DNA from: Zeus faber
Taxonomy: Eukaryota > Chordata > Actinopteri > Zeiformes > Zeidae
Length of the DNA stretch: 64,000 nucleotides
Assembly (NCBI GenBank): GCA_960531495.1
Contig: OY482847.1
Location: 25,262,775-25,326,774, forward strand
Direction: 5' to 3'
Below, in pieces: positions 1 to 27,639 of the stretch (position 1 is the first letter of the stretch; the number at the start of each line of letters is the position of its first letter). The notes under the pieces are model-generated. The model was given only the letters and a program-made list of their open reading frames with translations, made no database searches and was not told the DNA's origin. The translations under genes were made by a program, and so were the position numbers.

Positions 1-162
1 CTAGCTATCAAGCGGAGCCTGTGGCACTCCAAGCTCAACAAACACACAGTGGCACTGGCTCAACCAAAACACTGAACCACGAGGGGTTAATAGCCTTTTA
101 AACTACCTTTTCACTAAAGCTACTACCGCAAAGACTCAATGACCATCACACTGTGAGAGGAA

Positions 163-174
163 TGCACGCACGCA

Positions 175-205
<31 letters not shown>
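163..205. repeat. (CGCA)/(CA)n microsatellite
   Basis: A CGCA run grades into about 13 CA dinucleotides inside non-coding sequence. Confidence 0.9.
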
Positions 206-1376
206 GCTAACCTACTGTGGCAGCAGTGCTAGCTAACAGCTAACAGGTGAAGGGACAGACACACAGACACCGCCCCCCCCACACAGGAGTCTATCAGGGT
301 GCTGTTGATGGTGGCATCACACATTGGCAGGGTACGGAAGAGCCTACAAAACAACTACACTAGCAAAGTCATGCAAAAATAAGGAGGTGGGAAGATGACT
401 AGATGATGAGGAGAAGATGAGAGAGACACAGAGCTCTATGTCTCTGTAAACATTTGGGGAGCTTTGACTTCTGTGGTTGTTACCAGAGATGGTAACAGCC
501 ATATAAGACCATTAACAAACGAAAATTTGGCAAGAGTTGAAATTAAAGAAATAAATGGCAGCATTTGTCTACCCACACTTTGAATACGTAACTTTGTACA
601 AGAGAACTAAGTCGAGGCATTGAAGCTAATAGTCCATCGAGAACATAATTAAATTAGAAAATATAACCGGTAGCTCGTTCTTTGAGGATTAAAACTTCTG
701 TTTGGAAGCAAAATAGTGTTTGATGCCATTTTTCCTCAAAGAAAAATGAACAAAATTTGCTTTTTTTAGGAGTATACGTGACGCTTTGCTTCTTCTTGGA
801 TTGATCTTCGACAGCAAAGTAAGCGATTCATACCAGATTCAGGAGAACTACCACGGGACCGGCTGTCCAGAGGGAGATTAGAGGGGTAAAATGTTGGTGT
901 TGATTGTTGTTTTAAATCGATGCCAACAGCCAGATAAGTCTCAAAATGATATCACATCATTTTCACTTTTTTTTCTCTTTTTGAATGGGATAAATGTTAG
1001 TATCAGGGAAACGTTCGCTATAGAGGGCGACATGGTGGGTCAGATTCGATGCGGATGCATGTCGGATGACGTGGGATGAGAAGAAAGAAAGGAGCACACT
1101 GGGAGATGTAGTTGACTGGCTTGGAGAGGCATGCAGCTCACGCAGTAAAAGGGCAGAACCCACCTTCTCCGCTCCCCGAGCCGGCCTCTGTTATTATCTC
1201 CATTAGAGAATTTAGCCCAAATACTGCACACAAAACCCAGAATTAGTGCCGCAGAAAGAGGGACAGAGAAAGGGACACCGGCCAGGACACAACCAGTCTG
1301 AACATCAGCCCATAACACAAAAAGACATGCACACTCAATGTGGCTCCAGAGAGACAGAAAGAGTGAGAGGATGAGC

Positions 1377-1378
<2 letters not shown>

Positions 1379-1411
<33 letters not shown>
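1379..1411. repeat. (GA)n microsatellite
   Basis: About 16 uninterrupted GA dinucleotides. The Ser-Leu open frame read from the minus strand is a product of this repeat. Confidence 0.95.
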
Positions 1412-1413
<2 letters not shown>

Positions 1414-3320
1414 GAAGGACACAAAGAACAGAAAAGAAAGGCAGATCGTAATGTTTTGATGAGGACATTGGCAAAAGGCCAAATGTTCTTCTTCTGGCAT
1501 TGGCAACGGTGTTGTTTTTACTACAGTAAAATGCTAACTAGAAGTAGGATGTGCGATTGCTTTATTTGCATGTAAATGAGGACGCCTAGGCAAGTGGTCG
1601 TGGTTTCTGGGCATCTATTTATCACTCTAGCGCAGGTCCAATACAGCACAAAAATTCTCATCTAAATCTATATACAGTATGGTGAGTGGAAGTCATTCGT
1701 CTGGACTGTACGAGGCTTACTTATTTATTTATTTTTTTTAAACACTAACTGTTAACATTTTGAATGACTAGGGTCAGAGGGGTATGACAGACACCCGAGA
1801 CAGACAATGGAGAGCCACCTTACAAACAAAAAAAGCAAGCGAGGCGATACACATTAAACTAGGGAGGCAGGTCGGACACTAAGTCCATTCACTAACAAAT
1901 GGAATGGACATATTTTAATCAGCTCAACGCAACAAGACATACTTAGGGAATATTGCCAATTCTCAATTTGAAATTGCTTCTCATAACTAAGTTGAGGCAA
2001 AGTAAAGGGCAGTGAGAACACATTTTTGGGGTATGGAAGACGCCATTGAAAAGGGAGCGGCCACACCAATAACAGTTTGGGAATCAGTCCTCTTTCAAAG
2101 TTTGCATCAGAGACTCCAACCAGTAACACATGGAGGAAGGACAGAGGAAAGATGGGTCTATTTCCTATCTTAATCCAAGGCTAAGACACACGGGGTAAGA
2201 GGTGGAGGTCAAACAGATTCTTAGTAGTAGTAGTAGGATGGGGGTAAAACCATCTAGCACACCAGATGTAACATACCCGGGCTGTCAGGCTCATCTAAAC
2301 GACAAAGACAAAACACACCAATATCAAAGGAACAGAACATGTCTTTATGGCAGCTATTCCATGTTGGGTGGAGCTATTGAGTCAACGCTTTCGCGCTTCT
2401 GCCCTTTTTCTTCTCAAGATGTCCACATAACAAACATGTGATCAATTCATTAAGAAAAGAAAAAAATCCATCATAAGCAGAATTCATGCTTATCTCGGTG
2501 ATTGCCGAGCATCAAAAAAAAACCTCAAGATTTGAAATTTTAATGTGTGATTCAATCAAGAAAATGAAAAAAAGGAAGAGTTGAGGTGAATTTTCCAAAA
2601 TCAAAGTGATAGCATTTGAAATCTGTTTCTAGGTGGATTTTCCCTTGAGAAAAAAAAAAGTACTTGAGAGAAAAAACAGATTCTACTACATCCTCAATAT
2701 CCTCCTTGAAAATAGTGCCATAGCAGTCGCGGCAGGGGAAAATACTCAGGTTACAACAAAACAGTTCTACAAACCTGCTTGCTCCATTTCTTCTTCTACA
2801 TCAAAATTTAAGTATTCTTTTATGATTGGGAAAACAAAAGTGTATAAAATGAAATTTAAAATAGAGAGGCAGAAAAAGAAAAGAGGGTAAGATGTTCAAT
2901 GAAAAAGCCAATGTTGTCATGTTCTGCCAAATAAAAGCAATAAGCAGACACATGAACAGAACTGGTGACAAAGAACGAACACTGTTGGCCCATTTTAATC
3001 TGACTTTTTCTTTTTTTTTTTTTTCTCACCTCACGCTAATATCACAAACCCATAACAGGATACATTTTTTAAACTGTTTTGCTATGAATATAATTCAAAG
3101 GGGGGGTGGCAAACCGTATTGACCTTATTTAATCTAAAATGACAGTTCATACTTCTCAATAAATGTCCTGTTTGTTACTTGGTAAATTCCCACCTCATGG
3201 GAATCATTCGAAATTGTCAAATAGTATTTTTCGTTATTCCATTTACTGCTAACCTCTACCAGTACAGGGATGCAGACAGAACAAGATGAGATGACACGAA
3301 AAAATACGACTGGGTTGTAC

Positions 3321-18793
<15,473 letters not shown>

Positions 18794-18802
18794 TTTGGAA
18801 TT

Positions 18803-18839
18803 TTACCTCGGCTGTGTCATTTTACCTTGGCTGTGTCAT
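18803..18839 (-). promoter_or_regulatory. madd: Duplicated five-codon uORF (MTQPR) in the MADD 5' UTR
   Basis: Two tandem 19-bp units precede the MADD start codon. Each contains ATG ACA CAG CCR AGG TAA (18839-18822 and 18820-18803). They differ only at the third base of the Pro codon, so the predicted pentapeptide is the same. Only 9 nt separate the second stop from the MADD ATG. The second uORF has A at -3. A role in limiting main-ORF initiation is inferred. Confidence 0.6.
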
Positions 18840-19118
18840 TAGGAAATAATCGTATCACCTCTGGAGTTAGTTGTAGCTGGCGAATCACAGCGTGAAAACT
18901 ACAGGGGTCAGGGCGAGGTACTGACTCATCATTATCATTGTTACAGTCCAAAAAAAGGACAGAACTGAACCTGCAAGATAAAAAAGAAAAAAGAAAAAGA
19001 AAAAAAAAGAAAGATTTGATTAATAAATGACGCCAAAGCACAAGGACATTTGATAATTACTATTATTCTTATTTTTAAAAATGTATACCAACAAGGAATC
19101 AAGTTCAAATGCATTACA

Positions 19119-19330
19119 GTAGGGCTGTACCCGACTCAGAAGAGACGGTATGATTGGGGCACATTTTGCGCACCCGCCTCCCTGTCCGATGGTACCGACA
19201 ATGTGTGTGCCAGCGATGCGCGGGCCAGCGATGGGTTGCCCACAACGAGCGCCAAAACAGTGCGTTTCTATTTTAGATGTAGGTTTTTTTGTTTTATTTA
19301 TGCTTATGGAACTAAACAAGTGGCTAAGAA
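19119..19330. mobile_element. hAT-like MITE fragment with AGGGCTGTACCCGACTCAGA end
   Basis: Begins TAGGGCTGTACCCGACTCAG. A related sequence in inverted orientation lies at about 39290-39545: both share the block around GTTTAGTTCCATAAG and the CGCACTGTT-type motif. Terminus-like relatives also occur near 45345-45365 and 49095-49115. Non-coding. Confidence 0.5.
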
Positions 19331-19425
19331 ACAGTATGGAACAATACCATGCGTAATGGGAACTCTCTCCTGGATCACCCCCGCTCCATGTCTTGAGCGC
19401 AGAGAAGTCGAGGCTAGACTTCACT

Positions 19426-19695
19426 GCCCATGACCCTGTCGCCAGTTCACCGGTTGTCCTTCCTTGGACCGCTTTTGGGAGGTACTAACCACTGCATAAC
19501 CGGCAACACCTGACAAGACCTGTCATTTTCGCGATGCTCTGACCCAGTCGTCTAAGCCATCAAAATTTGGTCCTTGTCAAAGTCGCGCAGATCCTTACAC
19601 TTGCCCATTTTTCCTGCTTTCAACACATAACTTTAAGAATTGACTGCTCACTTGCTGCCTGCCTAATATATCCCACCCCTTGACAAGTGCAGTGA
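19426..19695 (-). mobile_element. 5' end fragment of a Tc1-like element
   Basis: Reverse-complement of the same family as the element at 60301-61184. Both share GGGGTGGGATATATTAGGCA, then ATGGGCAAG, and later GGTCCAAGGAAGGACAAC. Only about 270 bp of the 5' part is present. Confidence 0.75.
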
Positions 19696-19765
19696 CGCAA
19701 AGAGCCAATAAAGAAGCACTCAGGGCTGGCTCTGAACACGAGTGACCCTGACCCTCTGACCCTCG

Positions 19766-20034
19766 GCTTCCCCCACTCAACGAGGGCGGGAAGCCGCATT
19801 GCACTGTGCATTGCACTGTTGCCGCATGTTCTCCCCGTGCTCACATAGGGTTTCCTCCGCCTAACGTCAGTAAGGACCCCCACCAGAAACATGCACACAT
19901 CATCGTCTGACCAGCGCTGGACACTTGTTACCAGGTCAACGAATGCTGCCCACTGCTCCTGGCTGCCCCCCCAGAGGAAGGACAAGCCAGGATGGGTTAA
20001 ATTCAGAGGCCTCATTTCACCGGCCACCATCCAA

Positions 20035-20123
<89 letters not shown>

Positions 20124-20135
20124 TCTTCTTCATTG
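19766..20135 (+). repeat. SINE-like retroposon copy with internal (TG)n
   Basis: Shares most of its length with 20437-20756 and, inverted, 42826-43215. Common blocks are GCATTGCACTG, CATGTTCTCCCCGTGCTCAC, ACATCATCGTCTGACC, and CCAGAGGAAGGACAAGCCAG. The (TG)n array sits just before the ATTCTTCTTC tail, at the point where the other copy carries only GTGTGTATG. Confidence 0.65.
20038..20121. repeat. (TG)n microsatellite
   Basis: About 42 uninterrupted TG units in the 3' part of a SINE-like copy; one of only two long arrays in the window reading TG on the plus strand. Confidence 0.97.
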
Positions 20136-20436
20136 GAACACAATGTGCAATAGCTTGGCAAACCTTGTCAAAGAAACAAAACCTCTGAACTTTGTGCTTT
20201 CTGCTTTTGGGTTTCCTGCATGTTCTCATGCAGTGAGTTAAGCAGCTTAGGTGGCCGAGGCTAAGTGGACTTGGAATAAGCTCTATTAACAAATTGTTAG
20301 ACAGTCCAACCAAGCTAAGTAGAAGTAGCACAGGCCACCCTCCAGGATGTAGTTTATAAATGATACTTGATAAAGCAGGAAGGAAAGGCCAGAACAAATA
20401 GAGAAAGTTATTAAATGGAAGCTTTAATAGCTGTTG

Positions 20437-20756
20437 ACAAAACTACTATGGCACAGTGGCACAGTGCATTGCACTGCTGCCTCACAGCAAGAGGCAAGGG
20501 TTTCCTCCATCTAACATCAGTAAGGACCCCTCCCAAAAACATGCACAAATCATCGTCTGACCTGCGATGGACATATGGAACCAGGTCCCCGGGCGCGTTG
20601 TCGAATGCTGCCCACTCCTCCTGGCTGCCCCCCCGGAGGAAGGACAAGCCAGGATGGGTCAAATGCAGAGGCCACATTTCACCAGCCACCATCCAAAAGC
20701 ATGTGTGTATGCATGCGTTGTAGTCTCGTGTGACGATTAAAGATTCTTCTTCTACT
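20437..20756 (+). repeat. SINE-like retroposon copy
   Basis: The head GGCACAGTGGCACAGTGCAT is A-box-like and tRNA-derived in style. The body is shared with the copies at 19766 and 42826. The tail is GATTAAAGATTCTTCTTCT. Part of the head that would include the B box is deleted. Confidence 0.65.
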
Positions 20757-22384
20757 AGCGATACACCAACAAGGAGTTAATCAGCTCAAAACGTGGTGTA
20801 TCTGTGCAGACCGCTGTAAAAGCAATGCGCATTAGCCGCACAACAAGCGAGGGCAGGGCCGTCTGCAGGGATCAGCCTGGGCTCAGCGTCTGGGCCTACC
20901 TGAAACAGATACGCTCTCCTTCTCCAGACTACAGGCTCAACAGGCCTTACCATAAAGACACAGAGTTCCCTGTAGTGTTTGTTTTTGCTGCTGGGCCCAT
21001 TGCTGGATCAATTCCAGTGGGATTTGTGGTGAAACAATTGCTCTTGTTTATCCATTGACCCATTGGAAATAAAATGATTTGTATTATTGTTGTTTGAATT
21101 ACATTACACAGCATCTTTAAAAGCAAACACATGGGATGGTGTGATGACCATGCCTGAGTGCAAATCGAGTGCCTCTTTGAGTTCTTCAATATCATAGACG
21201 CTACGCTGAAAGTTGTAGCAAATTCCAACCGTGTTTCTCGCCCAGGAATGTTTTACCACTTCATCAGCAAAACCAACGCAGTTTTCTCCACCACAGCCAA
21301 TTTGTGGGCAGGTCCCCTCCTGATCTTCCCCACAATCATAGAATTAGAGGTTTTGGTTTACCTCCTCAAATATTTCTGCCCATGAATGTTATATGCTACC
21401 AGGAGACTGATGACTTAACAGCGTGGCTGTCACACAATACCTGGTATCTTGGTTTTATCCAGACCGCAGTGGACAGCTTAGTGCTTCTTATTTAAATTCT
21501 AAGTAGAAAGAAACCTTTCAATAAGAAGAACGGGGAAAATTGTGAATGTAGAGCTTGTTTGTTTGCTTGCTGAATCATACCAGCGCACTGAAAATTTCAC
21601 AACACTGAAAGTTAGTATTTACAGGCCATCTATTTTCTATGTAGCACAACTCCTGCCAAATTTCAATTGCAAGCACCTCTATCTGTTAATGAAAATCTGA
21701 GACGAGACAAAACAGTGAGCACAAAACATGTCAGATATGACAGGCCCACAATAGGGTCTGTGATGGAAATGCCTGGAAAAATAGCCCAACTCCTCCGCTC
21801 TTTTAACGGAATTTGACGGCACACAAACAGAAATGACAATTTCTTCCAGTTTATGCCTCTAAATATATATTCCAAAGGACATTTAAACTTATTTTAATGT
21901 GTAATATAAACAAAAATGAAGGCAGTTAGGAGCATAAAGGAAACCCCCACAGGTCTGCTTAGCATTACTCTACTCTGTACTCCAAGAGGGTTGAATACGA
22001 GAAGCAAAGAGGAATAAAGATTCATTCACTATCTAGGCAGTAGGTGCATTTCATTTCTACTGCCTTATTAGGCTGTGCCTTAAGACTCCACCCAGAAACA
22101 CAAACACTGATATGGCACTGAATCCTTAGGATGGATGGCTGAATTATGGCTACCTAAATACACATTTCTTATAAAACTACCTCACGAGTGTCATACGGAG
22201 ACTTAACACATGCATGGGTATGGCGTTCAAGGGGGCTCTTTTATGGTTCACCTTATTTTCTGTCATACGTACATACATATATATATTAGAGATGGCCAAA
22301 GCGTCAAATAATGAGGTAAACTAATGACAAAGTAATCACTGTGAGCAAAATGCTCAGGCAATAAAAAAAAAAAAAAAAGTGTTT

Positions 22385-22845
22385 TTAGTGTAGATGTATT
22401 TATTTATTTTCCGACATTTACATTAAACAAAAAATCCCTGTGTGCTTGAGTCCCAAGACTCAAAGCCTGTGGCACGGCGACCAAAGTCAGAACTAACTTT
22501 CAGATTAGGCGTTGCAGATCTAATATGAGTGAAGCCTCAGCAACTGGACTGCTTGATTCGTACCTCAAAATTGTTCATAAACAGATTTTAGTGTACTGAT
22601 AAGGTGAAATGAATAAAAGTTCACAGAGTAAATAAAACGGAGCCCGGAGTGAAGCTCAAAACCCATTGAATCACAGAACCCAGAACTTGTGCTCGAACCC
22701 CATTGGCTCAGAACTAGGGGCTTGGCAGCTCATTCGCGATTAAAGCGACACACACTGAAACAGCCTGTTTTGGAACAGTCCCCGTTTAGAGGCATGTCAC
22801 AATGGCTCAAAAGCATAATCTGCGTGGTATTTTCAGCAAAAAAAT
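22385..22845. repeat. Dispersed repeat, copy 1 (pairs with 49125-49527)
   Basis: Co-linear similarity with 49125-49527: GATGTATTTATTT at the left, CAGATCTAATATGA, AACAGATTTT, AAATAAAACGGAGCC, ACTGAAACA, and GCATAATCTGCGTGGTATTT at the right. Non-coding; class unknown, possibly a MITE or an old hAT derivative. Confidence 0.65.
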
Positions 22846-23519
22846 TCTAAAAAAAAACATGTTTTGGGGACTTCAGAGACCCATATTAACAGGTTTTGAA
22901 AGGGAGCATAATAGGTGCTCTTTAAATAAAGTCATTATTATTTTCAATAAAAGGATGAAGAGCCTGGCATGACTGAAAGCTTAGTTGTTAGTTTATTTTA
23001 ATAAATTGAAAAAGCTTGATTCTCTATGAAATGTGATGATTTTCAGGCTTAATTCATAAAGAAATAAGTAAAAGGATGACAAAAAATATAAAAATTCATC
23101 ATGAGGCTTCAGTTGTTACAATTTTGGCACTACTGTTTTGACGTGTTTTATCTGAGACATGTTGATAAAGGGGATGCTGGATTCCAAATACCTTCATTTA
23201 TTATATTTACTGTGCCAATTGCACAAATACATCAAAACAATATAACTTTTTTTGTTTGTTTACTGTTTTCAATACAAGCTATAGGTTCATTATTTTAAAT
23301 AAAATACATATTGCCATCCCGACATGTCACTGATAAGCAGCTAGACTCACAAGTCAGTCTCTAAAAGCGTCGCTCAACTAGAGACTGAGAACAATTTCCC
23401 ATGTTTCATTGCTAAAACCGGGTGGAAACAATTAAGAGAGTTAAAAAAAGGCTGCATTGCAGAACCAATCAAATGTCTTTAGGGCAGTCCTTCATATTGG
23501 GCGGTGACATGCAGAAGTC

Positions 23520-24790
23520 GTGTGTGCGCTTGTAAACACTGTCGTACTAGCAACACGGGCATTAAAGGATGGCTCAGCCTTAGTCATCAAGAAAACCCCT
23601 TCGAAGTTTGTTGATGTTTGCCATATTTATATCGGTAAAAAACAAACTATCTTTTATGAGGACATGATTCATCCGACGTGTTGTGGTAAACAAAATTCCT
23701 CAGCTACAGCAATTCAGGAATCAGGTGAAATGGCATTACCCCATAAATATTCAGGTGTCATAAAAAAGAAGACAGAAATGATTCATTTAGGTCTGCTGAA
23801 AACAGATGAAAGGAAGTCTGCAGAAATGACCCAGGGTCTGCAGTTCATCAGTGATAGGGATGTGCCATACATTCCTGTAGATGTGGAAGTGGCGACAATA
23901 ATGAAGCCAGCAGGTTAAGATCATCCTCAAAGGTAATCGTGTAACCAAGCAAATTGCTGGCGCAGCCATCAGTTCGGGGGGAAATGCAAAGAAGGGACAA
24001 GACAAACTGAAAGGCTTACTTCCAGCTACTGCAGATTTCCACTGTTCCATGAAGTTCACAGACTTGGTGTTGAAGGAACTGTACAACACCAGTTCTAATG
24101 AGGCTGGAACCTTGTACCCGCTAAGAAACCCGATTGATCATAAGAATGTTACCAAAAGGGCACTTGGAGAACACTTCTGGCCCTGCTATGACTTCCTCCG
24201 TGATATTACAGATGCTTCAATCACTGCAGCAACTCTCCTCCATTTTGGGACGGAATTGGTCCAGGAGACAAAGAATGAACCACCGCCAGTTTTCATCTGT
24301 AACAGCAAAGCATGATTGGTTTGACAGACATATGTTCATAATAGAAGACACCTTCATTATGAATGATGGTGGCACGGTGATGGGAAATGTTGCACAGGAC
24401 GTCGAAAGACAAGCTGGCACTTTAGATACAAAACCTGCCATTTTATGTCATTAAGTGATCACCCTGCCTTCAGCAGTCAAAAACAGTTGTTCTACCATCC
24501 AAGAAGCACCACAATATCACAATAGTTGCACATGATAATGGCACTGCAAAAAGCAACAGAAACATTGACATGACTGCTGATAATATCTTCAACTATCACA
24601 GTGGCCTCTCAAATTGTCTCTTGAGAGAAAGTTCAATGACTCCATTTTGGAATGGGATGGAAACAGGAAATGTCTCCTTTGGCAATACAAAATGCTGCAC
24701 TTCAAACAGGCCATATGCCTTGGAGTGCCTTAAAATGGACCTGTACACATTACAGAGCCCAGGGGTTAGGCTAGGCTGATGTGGAACCGC
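23520..24790 (+). pseudogene. Broken DUF6589-like frame, probably mobile-element derived
   Basis: Three plus-strand frames can be strung together with frameshifts. The blocks NRVTKQIAGAAISS, DFHCSMKFTDLVLKELYNTS and LGEHFWPCYDFLRDITDASI follow the order of DUF6589-type proteins, which are multi-copy and associated with mobile elements in animals. They are followed by HDWFDRHMFIIEDTFIMNDG and, in another frame, KFNDSILEWDGNRKCLLWQY. Stops and frame changes make it non-functional. The family assignment is from pattern memory only and needs a profile search. Confidence 0.5.
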
Positions 24791-25342
24791 ACAGTAAACA
24801 ACGTTGGCGCTGGTGGTTGCCTATATTCGGTGCACAAAGGACAAATTGTAACATCAAAGTGCCAATGTTAAGATTTCAGATTGCATAAGAAATGAGCAGG
24901 ACAATTGGGGCTCAAACTGCTCTAATGTAGGCTTATTATGAAGACTGTGGCCTGAAGCCTGAGTCCAGGGGGCACACCATTGCCATAGCAAAGAGGAGAT
25001 CAGCATCATTTTCGGAGTGCTGACTGAACCAAAGCTCTTCAGTCACACACCCGGCGGAGCCCCTGGTTAATTGGATAAATGACTGAAAGGTAATTGAACT
25101 CTATGAAGGCAAAGAGATTAAGGAGTAAATTCCTCTTTTGCATCGGACAAACAGAAATTTGACACAATCACATTAGCACGTAATAAGCTACGACTATGTG
25201 CTTTTTATTGGACAGACAGACAGATAGACAGACAGAGAGACAGACATCCGACAGAGTCCTACTAGCTGCTGGTTGCAGCTAAAAAGTCTAGATATTTGTC
25301 TGGTGTGAATTATCTGTTGTAAACTTTAATCATTTCAGTGTA

Positions 25343-26166
25343 CAGTGGTACCTTGAGTTACGAGCGCACTCACATACGAGTTTTCTGAGTTACGAGCCGT
25401 CGTTCCGATGACTTTTTGTATTGATTTTGCAAGCAAAATATTTGAGTTACGACGAGCGAGCTTCAGGTGCCGCTGCGGGTTGGCGCGGCGAGCGAATGCG
25501 GCCAGCATCCCGTGTCTCACTCCTTCACTTCACGTGGTTACCTGAGCGTGGAAGCATCTATTTTGTGTTTTGTGCTCGCAATTTGTGCTTTTTGTGCAGT
25601 TATTTTGCCAATTTTAAAGTAAGTGCTGAGAAGCAGAAGCGGATGATGTCCATCGACTTAAAGCGCAAAATAATAGAAAAACATGAGCGGGGTGTGCGTG
25701 TGATGGAATTGGCGAGGCAGTACGAGCATAGTACTTCTACGATATGTACCATACTGAAGCAGAAGGAGACGATAAAGGGTATTACGCCAGCCAAGGGCGT
25801 TAAAATAATGTCTAAGCTGCGGACCGCTGTCCATGAAAAGATGGAGGATCTGCTGTTGGTGTGGTTGACGGAGAAGCAGCTCGCAGGAGATAGCGTGACG
25901 GAGGGTATCATCTGCGAGAAGGCAAAAATGATCTACACATTCTTTTATTGTGTTTTATTATGTTTTTATACAATGTTTGTTATTTATAAATACATTTTTC
26001 TTATTTAAAAAACACGTAAAAAAAATTGGGGTGTTTTTTTGGGGGCAGGAACGGATTAATGGCATTTCAATTAATTCCAATGGGGAAAATTGATTTGCTA
26101 TATGAGCAGATTGAATTACAAGCTCTGTCACGGAACGAATTTAACTCGTAAGTCAAAGTACCACTG
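25343..26166 (+). mobile_element. Tigger/pogo-like transposon deletion derivative
   Basis: Terminal inverted repeats of about 22 bp: CAGTGGTACCTTGAGTTACG, and from the right CAGTGGTACTTTGACTTACG. A TA dinucleotide flanks each end (25341-25342 and 26167-26168), as expected for a Tc1/mariner-superfamily insertion. The 824-bp interior keeps only the 5' part of the transposase. Confidence 0.9.
25421..26008 (+). pseudogene. Truncated Tigger transposase: DNA-binding domain only
   Basis: Open for 195 codons. From Met at about 25643 it reads MSIDLKRKIIEKHERGVRVM and QYEHSTSTICTILKQKE, a CENP-B/pogo-type helix-turn-helix. The start of the second CENP-B-like domain follows (MEDLLLVWLTEKQLAGDSVT, then IICEKA). 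A deletion then joins this to AT-rich 3' sequence, so the DDE catalytic domain is absent. If expressed it would be a DNA-binding-only peptide. Expression is unknown. Confidence 0.75.
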
Positions 26167-27639
26167 TAGAGTGTGTTTGCTTACTATTAATTTTAATAAG
26201 ATTTTTTACTTTACCCTTTGAAAAATGTTGGAAAAAAAAAAGTTCTATATGGAAAGTGGAAAGTCCGAGCCTCAAAAAGAAAAAGAGTCAAACTTTTCAT
26301 CACGAGCGGAGCTCAGCTGTGACAGCAGAATATTGTCAGGCGATAAATAAATAATATATCTAATGTTCTTTGTTTACGTTGAAGTACCTCCAAACAGCCG
26401 TAATTTTCTTTCTTTGGCTCTCTTTTTTGAGCGTCAACTACGCAACTACGTTACATTACGTTGGTATCGGCTTTGAATATTGGAGCATTTTTACGAGTAA
26501 AGTACATGAGCACAGTATAGGGCGTGTACATTTGACCGGCACAGAATCACATATAACTGACACTGATCGGCGGGTGGAAAAACCGACCGATTCCGGTCAC
26601 CAGCCGATCGATCAGTGCATCTCATGTTTTATATGTTAACATTACGGTCTTAGAAACACACACCATACCTATTTTACTTTTCTTCAGGGTCTTTTTAATA
26701 TATTTCTTATTTAAACTCTGTTTTTATTCGGTCTTTTACAGCGATCAAGAATCAAACAAAAATAATAATAATAATCCTCTCCTGCGCATGGTATCGCGTC
26801 ATTTCCGGTGTCAATTCTTGTGTGTGTTTTCGTTACAAAGCTTAGTTTTGAGTCACGACAGACCTGTCGGGGGATTCCTCCTGGTGTAAGATCTTGTAAT
26901 GTGTGACCCCATGTCACCTATCAGTCATGTAGTGTGCAAACCACAAGACTGCAAGAATCCCGATCATAAGACCAAGTTGTGTAGTGTGAACAGTACAGCG
27001 ATCTGACGACTTTGAAGGTCTTGTAGTGTGTCCATGGCATGTGATTCCAAGACACTGTCGTTAATACATGGGACACTCACTTTGAGAAGTTGTTAGAAGA
27101 CATTTGTTAATTTGTTGCACACATGTAAAAGTACCTTTACATAACTTTACTGTTACAGAATGTTACAGTAAAGTTATGTTAATGTCCTTATACACAAAAG
27201 ATTGCAACATAAAGCGCAGAATGTTATAAAGAAGCTATCTAGAGGCTGTGATGAAGATTATTCTCTTGAAAAAAGCCAGGTTTAACTTTGGTTACATAAT
27301 ACAACTTTGGACTAAACAGTTTGCACAAGGCTCCTATTACTTGCTTAACCATTTCACTGATTACTTGTTTACAATAATGCACACTAGATAAAGCAAAGAA
27401 CAGAAAGAAATGTTATTTTATATGAACTGTTAAGAGGGTCCTTTAAATGCCTTTCTATTATTTATTTGCATTGCACAAGATTAACTTCACCCTTTACTGT
27501 AAGCAGATTTGTAATGGGCTTTCTGTACAAGAAAACATTCATATTATGGAAAGTCAAACGCTGTCTGATACCATTGAGACAACTGTAATCAGAGCAATAT
27601 CATATTCTTTACTCAGGTAATGTTAATGTTCAAAAGTGC

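Larger units (their letters stand above)
1..3320. other. Non-coding left flank, probably MADD intron
   Basis: No exon could be supported in these 3.3 kb. They contain a short (CA)n tract (163-205), a (GA)n tract (1379-1411), a (TAG)n stretch near 2225, and AT-rich unique-looking DNA. The position downstream of MADD exon 15, without the next coding block, suggests a single large intron. Confidence 0.5.

Noticed and set aside
285-343. Possible extra MADD exon on the minus strand (open frame LFRTLPMCDATINSTLIDS flanked by TTTTGTAG and T|GTGTGG).
   Set aside because: Its open frame needs two bases from the previous exon, but exon 3321-3422 leaves one; direct splicing would hit a TGA. I also do not recognise it as MADD sequence.
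20804-21390. Two open stretches after the SINE copies that looked coding at first.
   Set aside because: No family recognised, short, no splice or promoter context; could be old repeat sequence.
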